Shown here in pieces: positions 34,427-42,485 of a stretch of 64,000 nucleotides of DNA. The DNA is from Lysinibacillus_B sp031181585. Lineage in GTDB: Bacteria > Bacillota > Bacilli > Bacillales_A > Planococcaceae. Under the pieces are notes generated by a model, which ran no database searches, had not been told where the DNA came from, and saw only the letters and a list, made by a program, of their open reading frames with translations. The stretch is from NCBI RefSeq assembly GCF_047301505.1, contig NZ_CP154840.1, positions 1,612,001 to 1,676,000 of the forward strand, written 5' to 3'. Position 1 is the stretch's first letter, and every line of letters begins with the position of its first letter. The position numbers and the translations under genes are program-made.

Positions 34427-34737
34427 TGTTAACAAACGCTTTCATCCAGCGCTGCTTGCCTCGCTCGTCTGCTCCTGCCGCTTCGCTTTCGTCGCAAATA
34501 AAGAGCCATTCGCTCCTGCCGCTTCGCTTTCGTCGCAAATAAAGAGCCATTCGCTCCTGCCGCTTCGCTTTCGTCGCAAATAAAGAGCCATTCACTCATG
34601 AACTTAGGTTCTATTCGTGTCTTCGCTCGTCGGCGAGCCTTGTCTGGCAAGCGTTTTCAAGACAAGATGGGTAAAACTTTGCTTTATATATTGCCTGGAA
34701 AATAGTAAAAACAAAGTTAAAAACTTTGTCTTTACTA
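34427..34737 (-). repeat. dispersed terminator-associated repeat, copy B (with 41-bp array)
   Basis: Inverted relative to copies A and C. Read on the minus strand it begins with the hairpin AGTAAAGACAAAGTT/AACTTTGTTTTTACT (34736-34704). It continues with CATCTTGTCTTGAAAACGC and TTGCCAGACAAGGC, and ends GCGTTTGTTAACAG against the carbamoylase terminator. It is longer than the other copies because of three tandem 41-bp units at 34471-34593. It separates the carbamoylase gene from the nitrilase gene and ends about ten bases before the latter's ribosome binding site. Confidence 0.85.
34471..34593. repeat. three tandem 41-bp repeats inside copy B
   Basis: Units start at 34471, 34512 and 34553, each beginning GCTCCTGCCGCTTCGCTTTC and ending AAAGAGCCATTC. 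They are identical as far as I can read. The unit length is not a multiple of three, so a tandem-coded peptide is not conserved. The array is absent from copies A, C and D. Confidence 0.92.
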
Positions 34738-34757
34738 TGAGTGAAGGAGGAGTTGAA

Positions 34758-35657
34758 ATGAAGGAAATAAAAATTTCTGTTTGCCAGTTTGAAGTAAAAC
34801 ACTGCCGTTCATTTAAAGAATTCACACAGCAGGTAGAAGCAATGCTGGCACAGGTCCCATTAGACAGTGATTATGTGTTATTCCCTGAGTTATTTACACT
34901 AGGGCTAATTGGTGTATTCGATGATACAGATAAAATGGAGAGAAAAGAATTTAAGCGAATTACCAAATTTCAAGAAGAGGTGCACAATCTCTTTGTGACC
35001 ATTGCAAAGGAGCGGAAGCAAGTCATCATCGCTGGGAGCCATTTAGAGGAACGAGACGGGGATATTATGAATGTAACCTCCCTATTTGACGAAACTGGAT
35101 TAATAGGGAGGCATGAAAAGACACATATCTTTCCGGCAGAGGCAGAGTGGGACACGAAAGAGGGAGATGTCTTAGAGGTCTTTCGGGCCGGCCCTGTGAC
35201 AATCGGCATCGCCAATTGTTATGAAGCGGAAATTCCGGAAGTATCACGTATTCTTGCCCTGCAGGGAGCGGACATCATCTTCTGCCCATCCTATACATTT
35301 ACGGAAGCAGGCTTTTGGCGTGTACGTCATTGTGCACAGGCACGCGCAATCGAAAACCAGGTATATGTCGTGCATTGTCCAACTCTCAGCAAAGGCATTG
35401 TTCCATTACCGCCGGGGTATGGCCGGTCTTCTATTATCAGTCCGTGCGATACAGATTGGCCTGAAAATGGGATCGTCATCGAAGCAGCTGACAGTCAGAC
35501 AGCGGTTATTACCGCTTCGGTTAATATGGACAAATTATATGAAAACCGAAAAACCGGCGCTGCTACGACCTTTAAGGATCGGACGCGAAGAGACGAGTTG
35601 TATAAGCGTTATGCACCATACAGCAAGCAATTAGCACAAAGCTTTGCGAAAAGGTAA
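34758..35657 (+). CDS. carbon-nitrogen hydrolase (nitrilase superfamily)
   Basis: An amidase of 299 residues. The catalytic triad is visible: Glu in YVLFPELFTLG, Lys in GRHEKTHIFPAE, and Cys in IGIANCYEAEIPEVSR. GAAGGAGG precedes ATG 34758; the longer open frame upstream only reads through repeat copy B and is not coding. It is the last gene of the rightward catabolic cluster but is separated from the carbamoylase gene by the repeat. Candidate reactions are amide hydrolysis (omega-amidase) or a second N-carbamoyl-beta-alanine hydrolase. A strong-stem terminator follows. Confidence 0.88.
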   Translation: MKEIKISVCQFEVKHCRSFKEFTQQVEAMLAQVPLDSDYVLFPELFTLGLIGVFDDTDKMERKEFKRITKFQEEVHNLFVTIAKERKQVIIAGSHLEERDGDIMNVTSLFDETGLIGRHEKTHIFPAEAEWDTKEGDVLEVFRAGPVTIGIANCYEAEIPEVSRILALQGADIIFCPSYTFTEAGFWRVRHCAQARAIENQVYVVHCPTLSKGIVPLPPGYGRSSIISPCDTDWPENGIVIEAADSQTAVITASVNMDKLYENRKTGAATTFKDRTRRDELYKRYAPYSKQLAQSFAKR

Positions 35658-35726
35658 TACGCTTATTTATCACGTATAAGAAGCTATTATATATCGCAAG
35701 CATTTGGGAAATATATTATATAAAGA

Positions 35727-35766
35727 AGAAAGGAAGACATGCCGCCGGCGAATCCTCCTTTCTTTT
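35727..35766 (+). terminator. terminator of the nitrilase gene
   Basis: Stem AGAAAGGA/TCCTTTCT enclosing a CGCCGGCG-type inner palindrome, followed by TTTTCGCTTTTTT. Confidence 0.65.
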
Positions 35767-35826
35767 TCGCTTTTTTCATAAAAAAGTGGCATAATGGATA
35801 GATTACATGATAGTAAGGATGACTAG

Positions 35827-37023
35827 ATGAGACAGTTAGTAGAAATACAAGTAAAACCAGCAGCGATTAAAGATCTGACAAATGGCAAGCCGTTAATTTT
35901 AAAGGACGCGATTGAAATGCCGGAAGTGACAGTTGAAGAAGGCAGCTTATTGCACCTTGTCGATAAAAATGGCGGCTATATTGGTACTGGTTATTATGGG
36001 GCGCAAAATAAGGGAATCGGCTGGATATTGACTCGCAAAGAAAAAGAGACGATCGACAAGAAATTCTTTGCAAAGAAGCTAAAGGCAGCAGCAGAGAAAC
36101 GTACGGACTTTTATGAATCAGAAGATACAACAGCCTTCCGTGTATTTAATGGGGAAGGAGACGGAATCGGCGGTTTGACAATCGATTTTTTCAACGGCTT
36201 CTATATGGTGAGCTGGTATAGTGAAGGGATTTACTCATTCCGGGAGGAAATTTATCAAGCGCTGGATGAAGTAGTGAATACACGAGGCGTTTATGAGAAG
36301 CTGCGCTTTGATACGAACGGTCAGTATGTGGAGCAGGATGATTACGTATCAGGCGAAAAGGGCGAATTCCCGCTAATTGTATTGGAAAACGGTATGCACT
36401 TTGCAGTGGATTTAAATGACGGTGCGATGACAGGCATTTTCCTGGATCAGCGGAATGTCCGAAAAGCACTGCGTGATAAATATGCAGAGGGTAAAACTGT
36501 GCTCAATACCTTTTCTTATACAGGGGCGTTTTCTGTAGCTGCAGCTCTTGGAGGTTCAACTGGAACGACGAGTGTAGATTTGGCAAAACGCAGCCTGCCG
36601 AAAACAATCGAACAGTTTGCCGTGAACGGGATTGATTACGAATCACAGGATATTAAAGTGATGAATGTCTTTGACTACTTTAGCTATGCTGCGCGCCATG
36701 ATCTGAGATTTGATGTGGTTGTACTTGACCCGCCAAGCTTTGCGCGGACAAAGAAAATGTCATTCAGCACAGCGAAGGATTATCCAAAGCTTTTGAAGGA
36801 TGCGCTGAAAATTACAAATGACGACGGAATCATTATCGCGTCTACTAATAACGCAAGCTTTAATATGAAAAAGTTCAAAACATTCATCGATAAAGCTTTC
36901 ACTGAAACGAAAAGACGTTATAAAATTTTGGAAGAGCATCAGCTGCCGGAGGATTTTACTGTCCCGCATAACTTCCCTGAATTTAACTACTTAAAAGTTG
37001 TCATTATCCAGGTAATAGACTAG
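35827..37023 (+). CDS. class I rRNA methyltransferase, RlmI type
   Basis: SAM-dependent cytosine-5 rRNA methyltransferase family, 398 residues. Residues about 5-80 form a PUA RNA-binding domain (IEMPEVTVEEGSLLHLVDKNG). After the linker domain comes MTGIFLDQRNVRKALRDKY, then the SAM-binding motif I VLNTFSYTGAFSVAAALGG. Motif IV is VVLDPPSFARTKK, and a C-terminal VIIQVID strand closes the fold. The closest known types are RlmI of E. coli (23S m5C1962) and YwbD of B. subtilis. The start ATG follows a weak site (AAGGATGACTAG). The small gene at 37035 follows after 11 bases. Confidence 0.9.
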   Translation: MRQLVEIQVKPAAIKDLTNGKPLILKDAIEMPEVTVEEGSLLHLVDKNGGYIGTGYYGAQNKGIGWILTRKEKETIDKKFFAKKLKAAAEKRTDFYESEDTTAFRVFNGEGDGIGGLTIDFFNGFYMVSWYSEGIYSFREEIYQALDEVVNTRGVYEKLRFDTNGQYVEQDDYVSGEKGEFPLIVLENGMHFAVDLNDGAMTGIFLDQRNVRKALRDKYAEGKTVLNTFSYTGAFSVAAALGGSTGTTSVDLAKRSLPKTIEQFAVNGIDYESQDIKVMNVFDYFSYAARHDLRFDVVVLDPPSFARTKKMSFSTAKDYPKLLKDALKITNDDGIIIASTNNASFNMKKFKTFIDKAFTETKRRYKILEEHQLPEDFTVPHNFPEFNYLKVVIIQVID

Positions 37024-37034
37024 GGGGGAATAAG

Positions 37035-37223
37035 ATGAAATATAATAAAACAGTCATGACGAAATTAATTAATGAGCATCGGGAATTGCATGATGAGCTA
37101 AAGAAGATTAAAGCAGAAATGGGTCTAGAGAAAAATCTGGCGATTAAGGCGCTGTACCATTCAGCTGTCGCTGATAATGGGCCGTATATGCAGGATTATC
37201 AGGAATTGGAACGCCGTCACTAA
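37035..37223 (+). CDS. small hypothetical protein
   Basis: A 62-residue charged, helical protein (TKLINEHRELHDELKKIKAE), with a likely amphipathic helix over residues 8-28. The ribosome binding site GGGGGGA is six bases before the ATG. It follows the methyltransferase gene by 11 bases and is ended by a good terminator, so the two are co-transcribed. No family is recognised. Confidence 0.65.
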   Translation: MKYNKTVMTKLINEHRELHDELKKIKAEMGLEKNLAIKALYHSAVADNGPYMQDYQELERRH

Positions 37224-37232
37224 TAGAATAAT

Positions 37233-37272
37233 AACGCCTTGCTTTGGAGTGACTAGAAGCAGGGCGTTTTTT
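37233..37272 (+). terminator. terminator after the methyltransferase operon
   Basis: Stem AACGCCTTGCTT/AAGCAGGGCGTT followed by TTTTAATGCG. Confidence 0.85.
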
Positions 37273-37476
37273 AATGCGAAAAGGCGACAGCCGGATAGAA
37301 TACTTGTCCCGTAAACGTCTCAGTTTAAGCAGTTGGTTTCTAGAAATATATTATCCGTTTAAAGAACTAAGAAACTTCGCCTGCTTTTTCGGATTATTAA
37401 AAATAGCTGACCATTGATTTTGATAAAAGGGCCGCAAAAAGCCTTAGTAGGCAATTTGCATCCCTTTTTGTTTGAG

Positions 37477-38175
37477 CTATTTTGTACATGTATAGATCCG
37501 ATAATCCAGTTCCTCCTGATATTGCAGGTTCAGGTTATAGTGCTCTGCCATGACTTCGTACAATTCTGGAGAGATATCAGTGGAATGCTGGAAGTCAGGC
37601 GGAGATTGAATTGATTTATTTTTCTTCACACGAATGTTTTCAAAACCGGCCTCCTTACATAAATTGACCCAATCATGTTTGGAGCAGAATGATTCAAAAC
37701 CATAAAACTGTTTCATCTCTTTCTCTAGCTCTGGCTCTAGCGGGTCATTAACCGTCAGCTCTATACCGAGAAATCTGCCCCCATCTCTCAACACGCGATG
37801 GATTTCGCTAAGAGCTTTTGGCTTATCCACAAAAGAAAGCACTGATTCACAAATGATAATATCAAAGGATTGGTTAGGGAATGGCATTTCCTCTACTGAC
37901 CCGTGTAAAACTCTTACAGGTAAACGGTTGCTATGCATTCTGCTTAAGGCTTTATCAACCATGATGGGATTGATATCCATGCCTGTCACCTTTGCTCCGT
38001 ATGTGTAGGCGAGGTAAGCAGCCGTTTGGCCAGTTCCACACCCTACATCTAAAACACGAGACGATCTATTGATGTTTTCATTTTTGAAAATTTCCTTTGT
38101 TAGTTCAATACCACCTGGGTGCGCGCCACCTACACCGAATTCAGCCAGGAAATCAAGGTATTTGGATTGCTGCAT
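37477..38175 (-). CDS. SAM-dependent methyltransferase (UbiE/MenG-like)
   Basis: A class I methyltransferase of 232 residues. Motif I is VLDVGCGTGQTAAYLAYTYG, followed by TGMDINPIMVDKAL (acidic loop), SVEEMPFPNQSFDIIICESV (motif IV region) and EIHRVLRDGGRFLGIEL. This resembles small-molecule methyltransferases of the Methyltransf_11/25 group. The minus-strand site AAGGTGGG selects ATG 38175 rather than the GTG nine bases earlier. It stands alone, and the substrate is unknown. Confidence 0.85.
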   Translation of the reverse strand: MQQSKYLDFLAEFGVGGAHPGGIELTKEIFKNENINRSSRVLDVGCGTGQTAAYLAYTYGAKVTGMDINPIMVDKALSRMHSNRLPVRVLHGSVEEMPFPNQSFDIIICESVLSFVDKPKALSEIHRVLRDGGRFLGIELTVNDPLEPELEKEMKQFYGFESFCSKHDWVNLCKEAGFENIRVKKNKSIQSPPDFQHSTDISPELYEVMAEHYNLNLQYQEELDYRIYTCTK

Positions 38176-38476
38176 GAAACCCACCTTCTTTGTTCATTTT
38201 ATTTGTATCATATGGATACGGACAGCGTATGGTTCCATAAAGAGGGTACTGAACAAAATCGATGAAGAGGTCGGAAATTCTATTAACCAGCAGGAAACTA
38301 ATTTGCTTCCGGCATTTTAGAGACGGGGAAGTATGAAAAGGTACAGGGATGGGAAGTGGCAGCAAATAAAATGAAAGAAAAATGTTATTTATACTCAACT
38401 TCCTCAAACGTCTAAAGTAGGGAAAACTTAAGACATATACTAGATTAAAGTTCAATCTAGAAAGGAGGTGAATTGA

Positions 38477-38911
38477 ATGGCATTTTATCCGCCAAATCCT
38501 GGAAGGGGACCGATTCCACCAAGATATAGGCAAAACTTTGTTCCGCCAGGGCCGCTTGGTAGACAGGGCAGTCCTTATCCATCTCCATTAAGAAGACAAG
38601 GCAGCCGATTCCTATCCCCTGGTCAAATGGGCGGGCAAGTAGATCCTTCCTTCTACCAAAATCAATTTGGTAACCAAGGGCAATCGTTCTTAAACCGAAA
38701 CCAGTTTGGTAATCCAGGGCAGTCCTTCTTTAACCAAAATCAATTTGGTGCACAAGATCCAGCTGCCTATAATCCGAATCAGCAGTTTGGAGGTTCCGGC
38801 CTTGGAGGTTTACCAGGCCAGCTAAATACGATAATGGGCCACGTGGGAACGTTAACGAACGGTGTAAATATGCTGAGACAATTAGGGTCAATTATGACGC
38901 TATTTAGATAA
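38477..38911 (+). CDS. YppG-like low-complexity protein
   Basis: A 144-residue protein rich in Pro, Gly, Gln, Asn and Phe. After a proline-arginine-rich start (MAFYPPNPGRGPIPPRYRQ), three copies of an NQFGxxGQSF-type unit run over about residues 60-93. The C-terminus (GQLNTIMGHVGTLTNGVNML and RQLGSIMTLFR) is amphipathic and matches the conserved tail of YppG-like proteins of Bacilli. AGAAAGGAGGTG precedes the ATG. Such proteins are usually considered spore- or coat-associated; that role is inference here. A terminator follows. Confidence 0.6.
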   Translation: MAFYPPNPGRGPIPPRYRQNFVPPGPLGRQGSPYPSPLRRQGSRFLSPGQMGGQVDPSFYQNQFGNQGQSFLNRNQFGNPGQSFFNQNQFGAQDPAAYNPNQQFGGSGLGGLPGQLNTIMGHVGTLTNGVNMLRQLGSIMTLFR

Positions 38912-38942
38912 TATATTATTGGTATTCATTGTATGAATGAGG

Positions 38943-38969
38943 AGACTTGCTAATATAGCAAGTCTTTTT
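38943..38969 (+). terminator. terminator of the YppG-like gene
   Basis: Stem AGACTTGCTA/TAGCAAGTCT with a three-base loop, followed by TTTTGC. Confidence 0.88.
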
Positions 38970-39179
38970 GCTATTTTGGAGAAAAGGGTTCACGGTTATT
39001 TGATTGGAAATTCAGGGTAACTATTAAAGTTTTTAAATGTGTCAGATTCTAGAGATAGCTGAGCTAGTTTGGTAGAATAGCTGTAACTTTCCAAATACCA
39101 AGGGAAAGGGTTGAAGATTTCTTCAATCGTTGCTAGAACAGGAGTTTCACCACCAATAAGTTGGAAGGGCGGAATGGGT

Positions 39180-40112
39180 ATGACGAAAAAAGTGCAATTA
39201 GGCTCGTCGGATGTATATGTACATCCAATCGGACTCGGGACGAATGCTGTAGGCGGACATAATCTCTATCCAAATCTCGATGAAGAGACGGGGAAAGAAC
39301 TTGTACGTACCGCGATTGAATCAGGTATTCAGTTAATTGATACCGCATTGATGTATGGGCCTTATCGTTCTGAAGAGTTGATCGGGGAAGTGGTAAAGGA
39401 TATGGGCTGCAGGGAAAATGTTGCGATTGCCACAAAAATCGGGCCAAAATATGTAGACCAAAAGATGACGATGGACAACTCACCAGAGTTTTTGCGGGAC
39501 GAAGTAGACAAAGCATTGCAGCGACTGCAGACTGACTATATTGATCTGATGTATCTGCATTATCCTGACGAACATACCCCAAAGGATGAAGCAGTTGGTG
39601 TGCTGAAGGAACTAAAGGATGCAGGGAAAATCCGGGCGATCGGGGTTTCTAACTTTTCGCCAGAACAATTAAAGGAAGCGAACAAAGACGGCTATGTCGA
39701 TGTTTTGCAGGGGCAATATAATTTACTGGAGCGGGAAGCAGAACAAATATATTTCCCGTATACAAGGGAGCACAATATCTCGTTCATTCCATACTTTCCG
39801 CTTGCATCGGGCTTATTGACAGGGAAATACAAGAAGGATGATCAATTCGATGATCTTCGCGCCTCAATGCCTCATTTCCAGGGAGAAGCGTTTGCTAAGA
39901 ACTTGGAGAAGGTGGAGCAAATCCGTCAAATTGCGGCGGCAAAAAATGCAGAGGTAGCACATATTGTACTGGCATGGTATTTGGCGCAGGATGGTATTGA
40001 TGTGATTATTCCAGGCGCAAAAAGGGCGGACCAGGTGAAGAGTAATCTTCAAACGCTTGATGTTCATTTGACATCAGGTGAAATACAAGTGATCAATCGT
40101 CTTTTTTCATAG
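39180..40112 (+). CDS. aldo/keto reductase
   Basis: An NADPH-dependent oxidoreductase of 310 residues with a TIM-barrel fold. The catalytic tetrad region is seen in IDTALMYGPYRSEEL (Asp, Tyr), IATKIG (Lys) and DLMYLHYPDEHTP (His). Further marks are IGVSNFSPEQLKEA and the cofactor-binding IIPGAKRADQVKSNLQ. It resembles the YccK/IolS group (IGLGTNAVGGHNLYPNL). GGAAGGG at 39162-39168 is compatible with ATG 39174 or 39180; the longer upstream frame has no site. It is monocistronic with a shared terminator. Confidence 0.9.
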   Translation: MTKKVQLGSSDVYVHPIGLGTNAVGGHNLYPNLDEETGKELVRTAIESGIQLIDTALMYGPYRSEELIGEVVKDMGCRENVAIATKIGPKYVDQKMTMDNSPEFLRDEVDKALQRLQTDYIDLMYLHYPDEHTPKDEAVGVLKELKDAGKIRAIGVSNFSPEQLKEANKDGYVDVLQGQYNLLEREAEQIYFPYTREHNISFIPYFPLASGLLTGKYKKDDQFDDLRASMPHFQGEAFAKNLEKVEQIRQIAAAKNAEVAHIVLAWYLAQDGIDVIIPGAKRADQVKSNLQTLDVHLTSGEIQVINRLFS

Positions 40113-40125
40113 TATCGGTTTTAGA

Positions 40126-40160
40126 GAGAATTAGTGAGAAAACGTTCACTAATTCTCTTT
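40126..40160. terminator. bidirectional terminator
   Basis: A 13-bp stem AGAGAATTAGTGA/TCACTAATTCTCT with a short loop, followed by TTTCTTG on the plus strand. It lies between the convergent aldo/keto reductase and PH-domain genes and overlaps the latter's 3' end. Confidence 0.8.
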
Positions 40161-40610
40161 TCTTGTTTGAAAATTCTTGTCAATTTTTATACGTGGATTC
40201 TGCTTTAATAATTGCTGAACAAACTCATTTTTATTTTTTGGAGAAATGGCGACCATATCGAACTTTGTAAATGAGAGTTCTAATTTATCCATGGATAAAG
40301 CAGGAGCGGAAAATGGATTTTTCGTTTCTCTCAAACTATGAATTTCATCAATTTGTATGCTCTTTTTAAATGGACCGTATCGTATGATCAAAAGGTTGTC
40401 CGCAATCGTATAGCCCGTTTGAAACCAGAACCACAATAAAAATAAGCCAATGGGAGATAAGATAATTATTTTAATCCATTGCTTATCGAAAAACTCAGGA
40501 GTCATCCAAACACCGAAATGTGGGAAGAAGATGGGTGGAATAATAAAGAAAAATGCGAATAACCAAATGATGACCGTCAGCCATATGTCCTTTTTTGATG
40601 GAAAATACAA
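40149..40610 (-). CDS. bacterial PH-domain membrane protein (bPH_4 type)
   Basis: A 153-residue protein with two N-terminal membrane helices (WLTVIIWLFAFFFIIPPIFF and WIKIIILSPIGLFLLWFWF). A cytoplasmic PH-like domain follows: YTIADNLLIIRYGPFKKSIQ, IDEIHSLRETKNPFSAPALS and MDKLELSF. The 'NP.S.PALS.D.L' phrase is diagnostic of the short bacterial PH domain formerly called DUF1200. The gene ends inside the shared terminator. Function unknown. Confidence 0.78.
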   Translation of the reverse strand: MYFPSKKDIWLTVIIWLFAFFFIIPPIFFPHFGVWMTPEFFDKQWIKIIILSPIGLFLLWFWFQTGYTIADNLLIIRYGPFKKSIQIDEIHSLRETKNPFSAPALSMDKLELSFTKFDMVAISPKNKNEFVQQLLKQNPRIKIDKNFQTRKEN

Positions 40611-40733
40611 TGGAATACACCTCTTTCCTTACTAGAGTTATACGTCTTTTACAGTTTGAAGTTTCACTATTTTTATAAAACGTTTATATGGCAAGGAGAG
40701 AGTCTAATTCCTTCTTAACCTTTCCATAAAAAG

Positions 40734-40775
40734 CGATTCCTCAGAGCATAAAGATGCTCTGAGGAATCGTTTTTT
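40734..40775. terminator. bidirectional terminator of the 41256 gene
   Basis: A 16-bp perfect stem CGATTCCTCAGAGCAT/ATGCTCTGAGGAATCG with a four-base loop. T-runs follow on both strands. The minus-strand gene at 40774-41256 ends here. Confidence 0.88.
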
Positions 40776-41256
40776 AGCACCATACAATAATGGCGGAAGG
40801 TGTAGTCTGGGCAGGAATGCTGCGGGTACTGGCTTCATAAATGACGATAAGATTCCGGTTAGCTGGATATCGTGTAAATGGCTGCCCATTTCTCAACATA
40901 ATAGCCGTGTAGGGTGATAGGTTTAGCTTTAGCTCGCCATCACTGCTTACGAGTTGATTGTCGAAATAGCTTACTTTTACATTTTGGTAGGGGCTCTCTT
41001 TTACTATGACGAGTGCTTGATATTGTGGAGGATAAATAAGGATAGCGGGCGCATTGCCATCATAATAGCCGGTGACGCGGTCCCCGATTAATACCATTGC
41101 CTGATCAACGAAATACGTTGTAGGCGACACGACAAAATTAACAATTTCTCCATTTTCATTTTGGACAGACATCAGTTGAGTGCAACCTTCGCCATTGCCG
41201 GCCATAAAATCATCAATCGCTATTACATTACCGGTAAAAGAAAAGAAATTAACCAT
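40774..41256 (-). CDS. hypothetical beta-rich protein
   Basis: A 160-residue protein. It reads as a series of beta strands: FFSFTGNVIAIDDFMAG, IVNFVVSPTTYFVDQAMVLI, GDRVTGYYDGNAPAILIYPP, QYQALVIVKE and a C-terminal RNLIVIYEAST. The GDRVTGYYD phrase suggests an OB-like fold. The minus-strand GGAGGG is six bases before ATG 41256. It has no signal peptide and is divergent from the DUF3298-like gene at 41389. I recognise no characterised family. Confidence 0.65.
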   Translation of the reverse strand: MVNFFSFTGNVIAIDDFMAGNGEGCTQLMSVQNENGEIVNFVVSPTTYFVDQAMVLIGDRVTGYYDGNAPAILIYPPQYQALVIVKESPYQNVKVSYFDNQLVSSDGELKLNLSPYTAIMLRNGQPFTRYPANRNLIVIYEASTRSIPAQTTPSAIIVWC

Positions 41257-41388
41257 GTTCAACCCTCCATTTTTATTCCTATCCTTCTAGGGTTATGCAC
41301 AGAAATGCGCAGAGGTACTGCGTATAAAATAAAGGAGATGTATTTAATTTTTGGGCATATACTACAAAAAAGATGGAAGGATGAAACC

Positions 41389-42012
41389 ATGCCCGTACCA
41401 TTTCCGGTTAGCATCGCAACATTTGCTATGAGCGGCGGTCCAAAAAAGACAATCTTTATTCCCCAAGTAATACAGATGATGAACAAGCAGCTTGAAGTAA
41501 TGATAAATCATACAATTATAAAGGAAATAGAGGCAATGATCGCACAGCAGGATGGTGAAATGGAAGACGTACTGGTGGAAGAAGTTCTTGGAACGTATGA
41601 AATAAAAAACAATCAACGAAATGTTCTGAGCCTATCACTTAGCAATTATACATACCATGCCCGCGCTGCACATGGAATGACTATTATCAAGTCATTAACT
41701 TTTGATTTAAAGAAGGGGGAAAAATGCACCCTAAAGGATTTGTTCAAACCGGGAAGCGACTATGTAAAAAGGCTGTCGGCACTTATTCAGGAGCAAATAA
41801 AAGTACGTGACATACAACTTCTCAATGAGTTTACGGCAATCCGGCCTGATCAGGATTTTTATTTGGCAGATAAATCAATTGTCATCTATTTTCAGCTATA
41901 TGAACTGACAGCTTACGTCTATGGCTTCCCGATGTTCCCCATTTCGGTTTATGAGGTGCAGGACATCATCGATGAAAATGGACCGCTTGGACGATTGGCA
42001 CAGAATAATTGA
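41389..42012 (+). CDS. DUF3298-like (RsiV C-terminal domain-like) protein
   Basis: A 207-residue protein starting at ATG 41389 with GGAAGGAT upstream; the longer frame from 41161 lacks a site. The C-terminal half carries LTFDLKKGEKCTLKDLFKPG, then IRPDQDFYLADKSIVIYFQL and YELTAYVYGFPMFPISVYEV, matching DUF3298, the domain found in the extracellular part of RsiV. Unlike RsiV it has no membrane anchor and no signal peptide. It therefore looks cytosolic or non-classically located. Its role is unknown. Confidence 0.7.
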   Translation: MPVPFPVSIATFAMSGGPKKTIFIPQVIQMMNKQLEVMINHTIIKEIEAMIAQQDGEMEDVLVEEVLGTYEIKNNQRNVLSLSLSNYTYHARAAHGMTIIKSLTFDLKKGEKCTLKDLFKPGSDYVKRLSALIQEQIKVRDIQLLNEFTAIRPDQDFYLADKSIVIYFQLYELTAYVYGFPMFPISVYEVQDIIDENGPLGRLAQNN

Positions 42013-42054
42013 TAGCCCATTTCAGGTTTGTCAGCGTTAAAATAGGCATGCAGA

Positions 42055-42085
42055 GGCTCGGCTTATGTGACGATAAGCTCGAGCC
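42055..42085 (+). terminator. terminator of the DUF3298-like gene
   Basis: Stem GGCTCGGCTTAT/ATAAGCTCGAGCC with a short loop, followed by ATTTATGTTTG. Confidence 0.65.
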
Positions 42086-42485
42086 ATTTATGTTTGCTGA
42101 AAGATTAGAAATCAGGGGGTTCGTTTAATAGGAGTTGTATGCGCAGCAACAGTATTTTCTTTAATCCATATTATTGTTTTGCTTAAACTATCCCATCCAT
42201 CGCTTACTAGTACTTATCCTAAAAACTTTTCACCGCTCAGGATAATGGGGGGAGTAGGCTAGGTACATCATCTCTTTTTGTTCCCGCATAAAGGGAGAGA
42301 AAATAGCTAAGAATGCAATCATTCTGGATGTTGCAGCCTTTTCATCATATTACAAAAAGAAATTTTAAAAACTATACAACATAATTTCTCTATCTTTAGA
42401 CAATCTAATGCTTAAGGAGCGTAGTAAATTGTCTCACAATTTGAAACGATGTATCAAATGAATGGGAACGAGGGAGGTATGCGGT
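42086..42485. other. intergenic stretch before splB with a possible gene remnant
   Basis: About 400 bases. A plus-strand frame at roughly 42115-42262 reads RLIGVVCAATVFSLIHIIVL then LKLSHPSLTS..., a plausible membrane helix, with CAGGGGG ahead of it but no start codon. It may be a decayed gene. The promoter of splB should lie in the AT-rich part after 42340; I cannot define it, and a forespore sigma-G promoter would be expected. Confidence 0.35.

Noticed and set aside
34471..34593. The 41-bp tandem units as a CRISPR array
   Set aside because: Units are contiguous with no unique spacers and no cas genes are present.
34617..34757. N-terminal extension of the nitrilase frame (47 codons)
   Set aside because: It lies wholly inside repeat copy B, and the consensus ribosome binding site GAAGGAGG is just before ATG 34758.
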